Position numbers and translations under genes: made by a program. A stretch of DNA of 64,000 nt from Apoda limacodes. Its lineage: Eukaryota > Arthropoda > Insecta > Lepidoptera > Limacodidae. How positions within the stretch are numbered: the first letter of the stretch is position 1; each line of letters opens with the position of its first letter. Under the pieces are notes generated by a model. The model was not told the origin of the DNA. It did not search any database and worked only from the letters and a program-made list of their open reading frames with translations. This document shows, one piece after another, positions 49,901 through 58,716 of the stretch. Where the stretch lies: assembly GCA_946406115.1 (NCBI GenBank), contig OX291547.1:5895001-5959000 (forward strand), written 5' to 3'.

Positions 49901-52900
49901 GTGTAAACACGTCGAATGGAGACACACATAGAGGTTTAAATCGCGCCACGTGAGTTGAACCTGCGCAGTAATACACTTTTGGTTCGTTAGTACATTTGTC
50001 CGTACTGTACCTGCGCAGACGGCCGTCATGTTAGTTCAATTTACGTGGCACGAAACTGGCGCGAACTATACTAACCTAAAGGATAAAATATCTTAGTTTG
50101 TGTCGCCTTACTGACTGTATGGGAGCTGAAAACATAAAATTTTCGGATAGATCCCGTTTATTTTGTAACCATTATTGATACCATTGGATAGAGTTCGTGA
50201 TTGATATAATGGGATATAAAATAAACTGCAGCTATCCGAGAATTATATGTCTTTCGCTTCCATACATTTAGTATGGCTACATGGCATTCGTTGTATGCAT
50301 ACCTTATGCCGTGTGATTTTTTGAGGTTTCTTAAAAGACTGCAGGTCTACAGTGCACGGGTCAACAACTTAGATGAACTACAAATTCGTATGAGACATGC
50401 TGTAGCGTCGATTACTCCAACGATGCTACGAAAAGTTCATAGAGAGCACAGAAAATGAAGGATGCCACCTCGAACATTCTTAAATCAGATCTAAACTTGT
50501 TAAGATATTAGGTATCATTCGACGAGTGCCATGTCGCCATACTTAATGTATGGAAGCTAAAAACATTAAATTTTCGGATTGATGCAGTTTATTTTATAAA
50601 CCACTAACTTTTGCCCACTAAAGGCGATAATCGGTGTTGGATTTTAACGGCAACTCTTCAATTATAGAAATAAATCCGCCTCACAATTGACGTTTTTAAG
50701 CAGCCTATGCCCTTCCCCGGCACTCAAACTATCTCTATGCCAAATCTGCCCACAGTTCCATCTGCCGTAAATCCGTTTACAGGTGTAGGATTTCAACGGC
50801 ACCTCCTCAGTAATAAAAAACGACTCATACTTTACGTTTTCCTTCCCCGGGTCTCAAACTATCTCCATGCCAAATTTCATCTTATCGATACAGGGGTTTA
50901 AGCGTGAAGAGGTAACAGACAGACAGAGTTACTATCGCATTAATAATAATGCGAACCCGGCAAACGCTGTCCTGCTCGTAAAAGCAGCGCCATATTAAAT
51001 ATGATATTTTAAATGTAACATTTACATTTTTAAAATTTTGCGATTCTATAATTACTTCTATCGATTCTACGGTTGAGTCATCATTTTTGGATATCTCAAT
51101 GTTACTACGGTCTCTATGTCAAAATTATTTAATTCTTCATTTTCTTTCAAATCTTCTGTGGTGGAAGTATTGGCGGGAAGCCTTTCTATAAATCCGTTTG
51201 ATTTTAAGCTAGCCCTTTCGATGCGTTTTTTACGTTCTATGTAATGTTTTGTTTCCAAGCCACAAATTTCACAATGATTCAAGTTGTGAATTCACAATGA
51301 ATGCAGCGAATGTTGAAATCATTGTCGTACATTATTTGCTATTTAGAAGAAGATCAGTGATACACCGAGTGAAGCGCCACCTACCGGATCAAATTATGTT
51401 ATCAAACCTTGCAGGGACCCACTCAAACGTACAAAAAGAAACCGAGCAAGTGCGAGTCGGACTCGCGCACGAAGGGTTCCGTGCCATTATCTATAAAAAC
51501 GGCAAAACAATCACGTTTGTTGTATGGGAGCCCCCTTAAATATTTGTTTAATTTTAATTTAATCATTCATTTTTGTGAATAATAACTAAATATTCTGTGA
51601 ATATTTCAAGCGTCTACCTCTTGCCATTATCAATATCTAGCAAAAACGAGCAAAAAAATCACGTTTATTGTATGGAAGCCCCCTTAAATATTTATTTTAT
51701 TCAGTTTTTTAGTATTTTTTGTTGTAGCAGCAACAGAAATACACCAACTGTCTAACTATCACAGTTACAGCAGAGATACAGCCTGGCGATAGACGAACGG
51801 ACGGACAGCGGAGTCTTAGTAATAAGGTCCCGTTTTTTACCCTTTGGGTACGAAACCCTAAAAAATATCATTAACATCTTCCCTGCCGTGTAGGAGATTA
51901 GGGACACCGACTGCAGCGCTGCCTGCCGGGTCCATTTGTGAATGCAAACCTTTTAGGGGGTCCCTAAAACGCACCAAAATCGTCCCTGCTATTTAGGAGA
52001 AGATTAGAGACACATCGACTGCAGCGTCATCTACCGGGTCAAATTGTGTTTTCAAAACTTGCAGGGACACACTAAAACGTACTAAAAAAATATCATTAAA
52101 ATCATTCCTGCTGCTGCGCTGAGGAGAAGATCAGTAACACACATTGGATAGAGGTCGTGCAGCAATTTCAGGATCAATAATCAGTATTTCGATATTGTGT
52201 ATGGTTTAGAAATAATCGAATGAGATCGCTTAGCGTTTCCACCCTGTATATCAACGAATAATTTATATAAAAACTTAAGGTAACAGTTACTCATTACGTA
52301 TTCAACTCCAGAAAGTGTAAAGTATTCTCTTATGCTTTAAACATATAAAGTAAAATACTAGTAACTACCTGAAGGTAAAAATAAAATTACTTAAAAGCTA
52401 TATAGAAATTAAATTCTTTTATATTTTAATATCAACATATATATTTAAATGTAAAAGAAGCGAAACATTTCAACTGATAAACATATTATGAAGTTTTCAC
52501 GACGTAGTAACCTTATTTTTTATGTTGTTCACGAGCTATATATTTAAATTTAAATTTATTCATTTCTTTAAATGTTAATATTAATTAATTTTTATTTCAG
52601 TATATAGATGCTTTTGCATTTCAAATTTGTTATTGATTGTTTCACAACACCGTACCTAGATAATTATAATCGATAATATACTATACTTACATCAAAAAAT
52701 ACCCATAAAATACAAGATATCTGTTATCCCCTACCGACATCTTTATATCGAGTTTTGTTTATACTAGGATAATTAAATATTGTTTGCGTTTTGATAACAT
52801 GTGAGTAAATAAAATTTGTTTTTTCATAGTCAATGTTAAAAAGCAGAGGGCATGGAATATTTCTCTCGTATACCTACTACAAAATAACATATTGACATAC

Positions 52901-55900
52901 GTATTTTATTAACAACCAAAAACACTAAAACATAATGGTTACACTTTAAACTAATAACAATAGCAAAGTCAATGACAATCATTTCTCGAGAAATTATTTT
53001 TTATGATTTTTTTCTGGGTAATTATGCAGATCTAATTGTTGAACATGTTTAGCAAAGTACGTTGTAAATTTAGTTTTTATAACTTCTTGTGGTAATTATA
53101 TCGTTTAACATCCGGCGTGTTTTTTGATACGAAGAAACTATAAGCCTAATTTACTTATAACTTAATTTTGATAATTAAGCAATTAACAATATTGGTTTCA
53201 CCATCTACTGAAGATACAATATGAAAATTCTGAGAATCATGTCTATCGCTTTTTATAGTTGCTTGTCATATCCGTTTGAGGTTTTCTATTAATTTCTAAC
53301 AGTTATTAATGGTTTGGCATTGTAGGTTTATGCAATTTTTGTCATAATTAATTCTTCTACATCCCTTGAGCTATCTACGTACCGAAATTATTTATTTTCG
53401 TGGGAACGCCCGATCGGGATAAAAAGTATAGTTTGTCCTTCTCCGTTCCTCCAACTATGACTGTGCCAGATACCTGGTCACCCTGATGTCCCGTTGCTAA
53501 TTGAACAAATAGTGCCCCGTGGTGCCTTAAATTATTCTTTGTCTCACTTTGTCCCTACTTTTCTCACATAGCTAAACCTCAATTGCATGTACCGCAACAA
53601 CGTTATAAACAGGGGTCTGCAATAAAGTTATTCCTGTAGGATCTCTAGATCAGGATAAAAAGTATTCTATATCCTTGTTAGCAAAATCATCTCGGTGCTT
53701 CGTTGCAACGTTACGATTGCTGATGATATTTTCTTCCGACTTGCATCACAAATATTAAAATTTCGATCTAAAAATTTACTTTTCTTTGCAAATTTTATTT
53801 TCTCTAAGCAAAGCGCGTGTTACAACCCATGGGCGGTAATGACGCACTTATTCTATCAAGTTTGTATAAAAGCTGTATCATTGTTCTTAACACGAACTAC
53901 TCGCACTCTACAAGCGAGTAATTACTACAAACTTTTAACTTTAAACAATTTTTTTTATTCATAGATTTTTTCAATTGTATTTTGGTGAGTTCATTTATTT
54001 ATTCACCTTATATTTTCATTTATTTTCTCGAAAAGTGATGAAAAACATTCTCAAACATAAGCCGGTCGGAAATTACAAACTCGAGTCATTAAAGCCTTAG
54101 GTCGAAGGCTAAATAGCCTCTCGTTAGTAATTTTCTCCTTACCACCCTTAATACACAATGTACTATATGATATTTTGTTTTTTTATAGATACCAAGAGCA
54201 GTAATAGAGCCAATATTGTTTGCGACACTTATATTTAAAGTGGCAGGTCTTCATGGAGGGCTAATGGGTTGGCTTGGTTTCTGTTTAATTTGTATACTCT
54301 GTGCTAACTACGCCAATGCCTATGGTATGTACCTTTGGTATTACATTTCTTTATTGACTGATATATTTTTTTGCCATAATGTAATTTTCCTACTTCCTGC
54401 AATAGCACGTTCCAAAGTTCCATACATACTCAAATTCGAAAATCGAACTCATAACTCCCAGGTCACTTCGAAAAACCGCATAAAATTGCATTTCATACTC
54501 GATGTGGCCAGTTATAATTTTAGCGCGGCCGTATAAGAAAAATATGACGTCGCCAGCGGGTCGCCGGTAGGCAGGCGAAAATGAGGAGCCACTGACAAAA
54601 GCTAGTTATTTACAAGGCACTTTATTAAATTTATTGCATTGTGTGCAAGTACGAAACATTTAGTGTTTGTACCATGTTTCTTTGCATAATTACCCACTGA
54701 CAATAAAACAAGTTACTTAGTTGAAAAAGCTATTCTTAAGACAATTTAGTGTTTAGATTTAGTAAAACTTGTCTATATCTACTGCAAATATTAATAAAAT
54801 TATATTTCTAACAAAATAAATGACGTAGGTACATAAATTAATATTGAAAATGTTGAAGCCAAAAGCTATTACATAGTTTTTACACACGTTTAATTCTTTT
54901 TTTGTAAATCTGCATACTCCATCAGCATAATCGTAAAACTGTAAATGCCAAAGTCACATCGAGACAAAAATCAATGTAGATAGATACACATAAGTATCGA
55001 ATGTTTTATGAGTTCCTTTCAAATAATTATGTATAAATATTTTTTCTAAATTCCAGTACTTATGTGCCAGTAGTTTTATGTTAGTGAAGGTCAGGTTTTA
55101 AATAGAATTTTCATAATATTTGTATAAAAGTATACAATTTTTACAGTTTAACATTTTTTGCCCGCGGCTTCACCTGGGTTAAATTGGGTTATCAGCGTGG
55201 GATTTTTACGGCAAGTTCTTGATTTTTGTAAGAAAAGCAAGCTGTAGTTTGTCCACTTGGAATTCTGTTAAAGTTATTCCTGTGGGAAATTTCAAATTAT
55301 CCGGGATAAAAAGTCTCTGTGGTTCTCTGTCCCTTAAACAATCTCTGCAGTTCAAGTTTGTTGCTTTGTAGCGACATTCCGCAATAATAAACAAACACAC
55401 TTTCACGAATATATATTAATTTAAATAGAGAAAATGCGTATATAGGAGCTAAAACTATTATTACACTCCACTAGTGAGGAATGATCCTGCCTGCTGTACA
55501 GAGGGGCGTATGTTCGTTCTCAGCACAGAATAAACATTTGGCTGATAAAATTTGTGTATGTCTTTAGTATTTGTGTTTTCTATTTAAAATAGGTAGGTAT
55601 GTATTTACAGAAAGTATTTGTACTTTTCTCTTGCTTAGTTTAGGACCAAATGGCGGTGTCTCATTCATTAGTCCAAAAATATTATTTTTCTTATATTAAG
55701 AAAAAACTAGAAAGCGATTTGATTTTATTCGGAACGCAATAGAAAAAAAAAAACGAAAAAACTAAGCCAGTATTTTATAACACTATTAAAAATTTGATTC
55801 TCAGGTTCGTTTCTATCAGCAGTCTTTGAAAGGATGGAAACTGCTGCCCTGGTATCTGTTCCATTCGAACTCGTCGGCACCATGTTTTCTGGACTATATC

Positions 55901-56193
55901 TTAACTTGGCAACCGTGTCCCCCTACTTCTCCTGGCTCCGCTATACATCCGGATTTTATTACGGTGTCGAATCCTTCTCAATCTTACAATGGGACTCCAT
56001 ACAAACCATCAAATGTATTAATATCCCAGGTATACCTTGCATCAAGACAGGTTCGGATGTTTTAACTAAGTATGGTTATGAGGAAGAAAATTTTTGGAGA
56101 AATTGCCTGTGTTTGTTTGCTATGTATTGTATAGCACATACTATTGCGTTTATTATGGTTGTAAAAAGAAGTAGAGGTACGCCTGTTTATTAG
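34748..56193 (+). CDS. bw: ABCG half-transporter, Brown/ok-like, 11 coding exons
   Basis: This gene encodes an ABC transporter of the White/Brown/Scarlet (ABCG) group. Known members pair with White and load pteridine or tryptophan-derived pigment precursors, or urate in lepidopteran epidermis, into granules. Joining the 11 exons gives 646 residues with all junctions in frame; Drosophila Brown is about 675. Motifs in order are Walker A GSSGAGKTT (86-94), Q-loop FVPQQ (129-133), signature LSGGERKR (187-194), Walker B ILFCDEPTTGLDS (207-219) and H-loop SVHQPAS (242-248). Six membrane segments lie at about 386-405, 423-443, 464-487, 494-516, 529-552 and 617-637. Two cysteines (588, 596) sit in the last outer loop. 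The Brown assignment rests on 'GAGKTTLLAAISRR', 'SRISGFVPQ' and 'PCIKTGSDVL'. Lepidoptera also have the related ok gene, which I cannot exclude. The start ATG (AAAATGG) has a good context. No key residue is missing. Confidence 0.9.
35322..35430 (-). mobile_element. Short antisense family B tail
   Basis: A T-run is followed by 'tagcgtggcaaataagcttc', 'gtcaccgtagcctattgacg' and 'cgttgccgacccttcaaaat', matching the 3' end of the family B retroelement. It is cut off at 'aacttctttctt'. Confidence 0.75.
35425..35665. repeat. Repeat family D, copy 1
   Basis: 'gttggaatggcaggagtaga', 'agaaaacaacgccactgg' and 'catgtaatgacattgtttac' match the block at 43965-44285 in the same order. It is a non-coding interspersed repeat, about 240 bases here. 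Confidence 0.65.
40376..40695 (-). repeat. Family C repeat in intron 1
   Basis: On the minus strand it runs from 'ctagactttgccagcggctc' through 'cggttatcggcgtggaac' and 'ttgctatagcatgctatagg' to 'cataatattagtgtg'-like sequence. It is near full length and degenerate. Confidence 0.7.
40903..41240 (+). repeat. MITE F, truncated copy
   Basis: It matches the complete element at 58951-59314 from 'aacgaattgctcatttattt' to 'actgcgaggcgccgcgaagt'. The left GC-rich terminal repeat is missing; the right one is kept. Confidence 0.75.
41955..42245 (-). repeat. Family C repeat, second in intron 1
   Basis: The markers on the plus strand are 'aatattcccgcgggagcaac' and 'tctcacgccggtaatcgaat', both typical of family C read in reverse. 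The copy is diverged and ends about 95 bases before coding exon 2. Confidence 0.65.
42340..42388 (+). CDS. bw: ABCG coding exon 2
   Basis: This exon is 49 bases, preceded by a strong polypyrimidine tract and 'tttttcag'. It encodes 'NGIVSSGNLVALMGS' (73-87), the strand leading into Walker A, and supplies parts of codons 72 and 88. The donor is TCAAG|GTAAGT. It is too short to appear as an independent open frame and is placed by phase and family alignment. Confidence 0.88.
42589..42640 (+). repeat. Family A 5'-end fragment
   Basis: 'tttttagggttccgtactca' is the start of a family A element, losing similarity after about 50 bases. Confidence 0.5.
43250..43715. repeat. Two family A fragments fused head to head
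   Basis: The left part (43250-43340) is in plus orientation: 'cagaatatttagttatatag' to 'gatattgatatcggcaacag'. The right part (43422-43715) is in minus orientation, starting 'cctgttgccgatatcaatat' and ending 'gggtacggaaccctaaaaat'. The two form a 20-base perfect inverted repeat with an 85-base spacer of different sequence ('aacccctcgcactcgcaagg'). Confidence 0.8.
43795..43930 (+). repeat. Repeat family I, copy 1
   Basis: 'gtacattgtgtatcaagggt' followed by 'ggtaaggagaaaattacaaa' and 'gaatgctttaatgacttgag' is found inverted at 54064-54165. It is non-coding. Confidence 0.7.
43965..44285. repeat. Repeat family D, copy 2
   Basis: It is colinear with 35425-35665 ('gaaatggcgggaatcgaa', 'gaaaacaacgccacagcc', 'cacgtaatgacactgtttac'). 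This copy has about 70 extra bases in the middle. Confidence 0.65.
45176..45359 (+). CDS. bw: ABCG coding exon 3
   Basis: It encodes residues 89-149 and completes Walker A (GAGKTT, with K92 as the ATP-binding lysine). It continues through the Q-loop region 'SRISGFVPQQD' and 'EHMEFM'. The acceptor is 'gaaacag|TGGTG' and the donor ATG|GTAGCT. The segment is markedly GC-richer than the flanking intron. Confidence 0.92.
45668..45820 (+). CDS. bw: ABCG coding exon 4
   Basis: It encodes residues 150-200, from 'ARMMMDRRATSA' to the ABC signature LSGGERKR and 'VSLAVQ'. The acceptor is 'catcacatag|GCT', chosen because the join then aligns without a gap to Drosophila Brown between EHLYFM and the signature. 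An AG four bases later would break the frame. The donor is CAG|GTAAAT. Confidence 0.9.
45952..46190 (+). CDS. bw: ABCG coding exon 5
   Basis: It encodes residues 201-279 and two bases of codon 280: Walker B (ILFCDEPTTGLDS, with E212 as the expected catalytic glutamate), the D-loop, and the H-loop histidine 244 in 'CSVHQPAS'. The acceptor is 'cattgcag' and the donor TTC|GTGAGT. Unlike Drosophila Brown, there is no long insertion between Walker B and the H-loop. Confidence 0.93.
47296..47506 (+). CDS. bw: ABCG coding exon 6
   Basis: It encodes residues 281-350, the linker after the nucleotide-binding domain. 'CPMGYNAAEYYVSLLGIQ' matches the family's CP.NYNPADFY motif with conservative changes, followed by an acidic, charged segment. 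The acceptor is 'ttctaatag' and the donor ATG|GTAAGT. Confidence 0.9.
48183..48211 (+). CDS. bw: ABCG coding micro-exon 7 (29 bases)
   Basis: This 29-base exon encodes 'NTHFERYIT' (351-359) and two bases of codon 360. The acceptor 'tttttacag' and donor CTCT|GTAAGT are both good. Including it keeps the phase between exons 6 and 8; skipping it would break the frame. It is easy for gene finders to miss. Confidence 0.8.
48301..48406 (+). CDS. bw: ABCG coding exon 8
   Basis: It encodes residues 361-395: 'TRINCFVQFYWLFKRNLK', the amphipathic connecting helix, and the start of membrane segment 1 ('IWIAEFLLLM'). The acceptor is 'ttctattctag' and the donor ATG|GTAAGC. The preceding intron is only 89 bases. 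Confidence 0.88.
48470..48910 (+). repeat. Repeat family H, copy 1 (intron 8)
   Basis: 'tttgttttaagatatctg', 'aaaaataacggccgaacgtc' and 'gtcgatttcagcttaacgcc' recur in the same order at 62360-62570. This copy has about 170 bases in the middle that the other lacks. It is non-coding. Confidence 0.7.
49189..49419 (+). CDS. bw: ABCG coding exon 9
   Basis: It encodes residues 396-472: the rest of membrane segment 1, segment 2 ('LTITETIFLFIYAVFITFP'), the 'RETASGLYSPGPYYLSK' loop conserved in the family, and the start of segment 3. The donor used is TTTTGG|GTGAGT; an earlier GTGATA would shorten the protein and break the gapless match to Drosophila Brown. Confidence 0.9.
50276..50458 (+). pseudogene. 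DDE transposase C-terminal fragment
   Basis: 'QVYSARVNNLDELQIRMRH' followed by 'AVASITPTMLRKVHREHR' resembles the C-terminal tail of IS630/Tc1/mariner-type transposases, where VY...P....ELK.RI..A...ITP.ML..V..E is typical. The catalytic domain is absent. Its position inside a TA-flanked TIR element suggests it is a relic of that element's own transposase. Confidence 0.55.
50620..50955 (+). repeat. Two overlapping family C pieces inside element E
   Basis: 'ggattttaacggcaactctt' at 50639 and 'ggatttcaacggcacctcct' near 50788 start two successive partial copies, each followed by 'aaactatctctatgccaaat'-like sequence. The second ends 'gtaacagacagacagagtta'. Confidence 0.75.
51067..51282 (-). CDS. 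Unrecognised 71-residue frame (low confidence)
   Basis: It begins 'MNHCEICGLETKHYIERKKR', with a CxxC and a histidine as in a short zinc-binding motif. A basic stretch and an acidic, threonine-rich stretch follow. The amino-acid mix is more protein-like than most intergenic frames here. It lies inside the family E composite and may be a relic of cargo or of a retrotransposed host exon. No homologue is recognised. Confidence 0.15.
   Translation of the reverse strand: MNHCEICGLETKHYIERKKRIERASLKSNGFIERLPANTSTTEDLKENEELNNFDIETVVTLRYPKMMTQP
51346..52140 (+). repeat. Tandem repeat of about 115 bases, split by family A
   Basis: The unit runs 'agaagatcagtgatacaccg' ... 'gcgccacctaccggatcaaa' ... 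'cttgcagggacccactcaaa'. One unit lies at 51346-51439; two more and a partial one lie at 51875-52140. The family A copy at 51440-51867 interrupts the array. Confidence 0.7.
51440..51867 (-). repeat. Repeat family A, copy 9
   Basis: A near-complete antisense copy from 'gagcaagtgcgagtcggact' to 'tttgggtacgaaaccctaaa'. It contains both internal 'gtatggragcccccttaaat' blocks. It inserted into the 115-base array. Confidence 0.9.
52247..54063. other. Rest of intron 9
   Basis: AT-rich intron. Weak family C remnants lie at about 53390-53480 ('cgatcgggataaaaagtata') and 53615-53690 ('gatcaggataaaaagtattc'). No exon is supported here. Confidence 0.45.
54064..54165 (-). repeat. Repeat family I, copy 2
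   Basis: It is the reverse complement of the block at 43795-43930: 'gagtcattaaagccttaggt' and 'aattttctccttaccaccct', then 'tacacaatgtac'. It ends only about 20 bases before coding exon 10. Confidence 0.7.
54189..54324 (+). CDS. bw: ABCG coding exon 10
   Basis: It encodes residues 473-517 and one base of codon 518: the end of membrane segment 3 ('IPRAVIEPILFATLIFK') and segment 4 ('GWLGFCLICILCANYA'). The acceptor is 'ttttttatag' and the donor CTATG|GTATGT. The open frame runs on past the donor into intron and should be cut there. Confidence 0.9.
55155..55420 (+). repeat. Family C repeat in intron 10
   Basis: It starts 'tgcccgcggcttcacctggg', continues 'gggttatcagcgtgggattt' and 'ccgggataaaaagtctctgt', and ends near 'taaacaaacacactttcacg'. 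Confidence 0.75.
55805..56193 (+). CDS. bw: ABCG coding exon 11 (last)
   Basis: It encodes residues 519-646 and the TAG stop. It holds membrane segment 5 ('LVSVPFELVGTMFSGLY'), the outer loop with 'YYGVESFSILQWDSIQ' and 'PCIKTGSDVLTKYGY', segment 6 ('LCLFAMYCIAHTIAFIMVV') and a short basic tail ending 'GTPVY'. The acceptor is 'ttctcag'. No canonical AATAAA follows before the TIR element at 56521; the first ATTAAA is at 56757-56762, inside that element. Confidence 0.92.
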
Positions 56194-56520
56194 ATATAGG
56201 TATGTATAAATAATTATATGACAACATCAGATTCCTATGTTACTTCAAGGTGTTAAAAATTAGATTCCGTATTTGTTTCGTTTTTAGGGTTTTTTAATTA
56301 ATTTTTTTAGTGTAGGTATGTAAAGTTGATTTATGATAATTTTTGTATGACAGTGACTGTATTTTTGTGTGATATACAGTGTTTATGTGTTACATACAGT
56401 GACCGTATTTTTCTGAAAATTTCTTTTATCATGACATGATTATGTACAACCATTGAAACATATCGTTGGCTTTTACGTAGATAAGCATATAAAATGTGTT
56501 AAAACAGCTTTCTAGCTAGA

Positions 56521-57186
56521 CAGTGTGGAAAAAGTGATCTAACTCGATTATTTCTTAACCATGCACGATATCGAAATACTGATTATTGATCCTGAAAGTA
56601 CTTCACAAGCTCTATTCAATGGTATCAATAACGGTTTACAAAAAAAACTGAATCTATTCGAAAATTTGATGTTTTCCGCTTCCATAAATTTGTTTGGCGA
56701 CATGAAATGAGGTATTTGATCAATTAGGTACAAACTTAAAAATGTATAATGCGCTTATTAAAATCTCACTCCAGCTCCGCTATTATAGGAGAATATCTAA
56801 ATAACCCGAACGAGCTGTATGAATTAAATTATTTTGCTTCTATTTGGTAAAAAAAAATAAGTAGGAATAGTGTCAATAAATATCTGCTATTTTATTTGTA
56901 CAAAAAAGTTTTGCATTTTTAATATAGTAATGATGACGTTTTGTAATGTTGAAAAAAGAGACATGTCGCAATAATTTAGGTATCGTGCGATGAGTGCCAT
57001 GCGATGCCATACTAAATGTATGGAAGTTGAAAACACCAAATTTTCAGAAAGATCCAGTTTATTTTATAAACCATTATTGATACACTTGGACAGAGCTCGT
57101 GAAGCACTTTTACGATCAATAATCAGTGTTTCGATATCGTGTATGGTTTAGAAATAATCGAGTGAGATCACTTATCGTTTCCAAGC
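56521..57186. mobile_element. Family E non-autonomous TIR element
   Basis: The left arm (from 'cagtgtggaaaaagtgatct') and right arm (ending 'gagatcacttatcgtttcca') are inverted over about 200 bases, with 'tgtatggaagttgaaaacac'-type sequence at the inner ends. It shares its arms with the composite at 49487-52246 but has no transposase remnant. It lies between the two convergent ABCG genes. Confidence 0.75.
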
Positions 57187-58690
57187 TTTATAGTCATAAG
57201 GACGATAAAACCTACGTTACATTACTTGACTTATACTAGTAAGATAGACATCGATATGTGCATTTTGTTTAACAAGGAGATAAAAGTGTCGTAGGTCTAT
57301 TTATATTTTTAATTTAAAATTTTACTTTTAAAAAGCAGGAACATTTATTTCCTTTAGGAGATTTCACTATTGCAATTTTCGCAGTACAGTAGCTTTTTTA
57401 TTCATTAGGAATTTAACTAGTTACGTAATAAGGGACATACAAAGTCGATAAAGAAACAAGGTATAAAAAATATACAGATATAGTAATCCAATACGTCTTT
57501 ATAAAATGTACCAAACTTGAAATCTATAAATCTATTTCAAGTATAGTACAAACTAGACGAATGTTTAACCAAAATAGTTTAAGTAATTCTTAATTTAAAT
57601 ACACATTCAAATATTTTAATTTAATAAGACTTTATAATAATCCTTCTAAATCGTCAATTTATCTATTAATTTTATAGATTTTTTATAGGTTCGAAATGAT
57701 TTTACCACCAAGAGGAGCGCACAAAAAACTCCGTACTACCGTCCGTCCTACTAATAGTTATTCTCTTAAAAAAAAATATCAATTTCATAATAAAAATAAT
57801 ACAAAAAAAAAATCATAAAATGAGACTAGGTTATTACATAATAATATGTAATATACAACTTTTTTAAGTCAAATATTTATTATAATATTAAATAACTTCG
57901 TCACAATCATTATATGGCATACATACCTAAGCTCTAATTGTTCAAAGTATTCCATGATCTGTGCCCGTTTTTTTTTTTAATATTTTTTACTACTTAAGTA
58001 GCAAACAAACATAAGGCTTGCTGATGTAAATTCGTTACCGTAGCCTATATAACACGAGGAGCATTTAGTAGATACTCGCGTGTTAAATTACTTCTCCTTA
58101 AGGGTAATGCCGTAGATTGTTTTTTATACAAAATTGATTTGCCGTGGAGTCCAGTGCATTACACTTTGTATTTCGAATTTAAAAAAAAAATAAGTGCTGG
58201 CGGTTTTTGGTTTTATGAGATTCTGATCAGCAAATGTTTTTTTTTTTTTTCAAAATATGGCTTATGAGAATCTTATGAAACCAAAATCGGCGAACTCATA
58301 AATTTTTGTTCCTTTTTTTTCAAATCAAAATGTTAAATTTAAAGAACTTTGGAGATAATGGCAAATTTCATTTTGTATGAAAGCCATCTGCGGCGTTTAC
58401 CGTTAAAGAACTAAAAACTTAGGCAGTGAGCTTATTCCACAACCTAAGAGTTCGCGAGAGAAAATTTGAAACATTTATTTCATAAGTAAGAATACATTGC
58501 ATACATAATCGTGTTCATTATGTAATTATAAGTATTCCCAATGTACTAACGATGTAAACGATTGTGCTGGTTTGATTGGGTAATGATTGTACATACATAC
58601 ATACTACATACATACATAATGTAATGTAAATTAAATCTGAGAAACAAAAGGTTGAAGATAAGTAAATAAAACTTCCATTTTCCTTATTGT
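57187..58690. other. Intergenic spacer between convergent ABCG genes
   Basis: AT-rich DNA, with a decayed antisense family B piece at about 57970-58120 ('cttaagtagcaaacaaacat', 'ttcgttaccgtagcctatat') and another at about 58420-58465 ('gagcttattccacaacctaa'). A short (ACAT)n run lies near 58588-58618. No gene is supported. Confidence 0.5.
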
Positions 58691-58696
58691 TTTATT
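58691..58696 (-). promoter_or_regulatory. Candidate polyadenylation signal of the second ABCG gene
   Basis: TTTATT here reads AATAAA on the minus strand, about 21 bases past the stop codon at 58717. The close spacing makes it a plausible real signal. Confidence 0.5.
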
Positions 58697-58716
58697 GTAA
58701 TCAGTCTTCCAAAAGT

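Larger units (their letters stand above)
49487..52246. mobile_element. Composite TIR DNA transposon (family E) in intron 9
   Basis: It begins CAGGGTGGAAACG and ends CGTTTCCACCCTG, with TATA on both outer sides, fitting a TA target duplication as in Tc1/mariner-type elements. The arms are about 200 bases long and inverted. Inside, near 50118-50290, another right-arm piece abuts another left-arm piece, so two elements appear fused or nested. A transposase C-terminal fragment, two family C pieces, a family A copy and a 115-base repeat array lie within. Confidence 0.75.

Noticed and set aside
54325..54536. Extension of the open frame past ABCG exon 10
   Set aside because: The frame passes a good donor (GTATGT) and the extra residues do not fit the transporter; the join to exon 11 is in frame.
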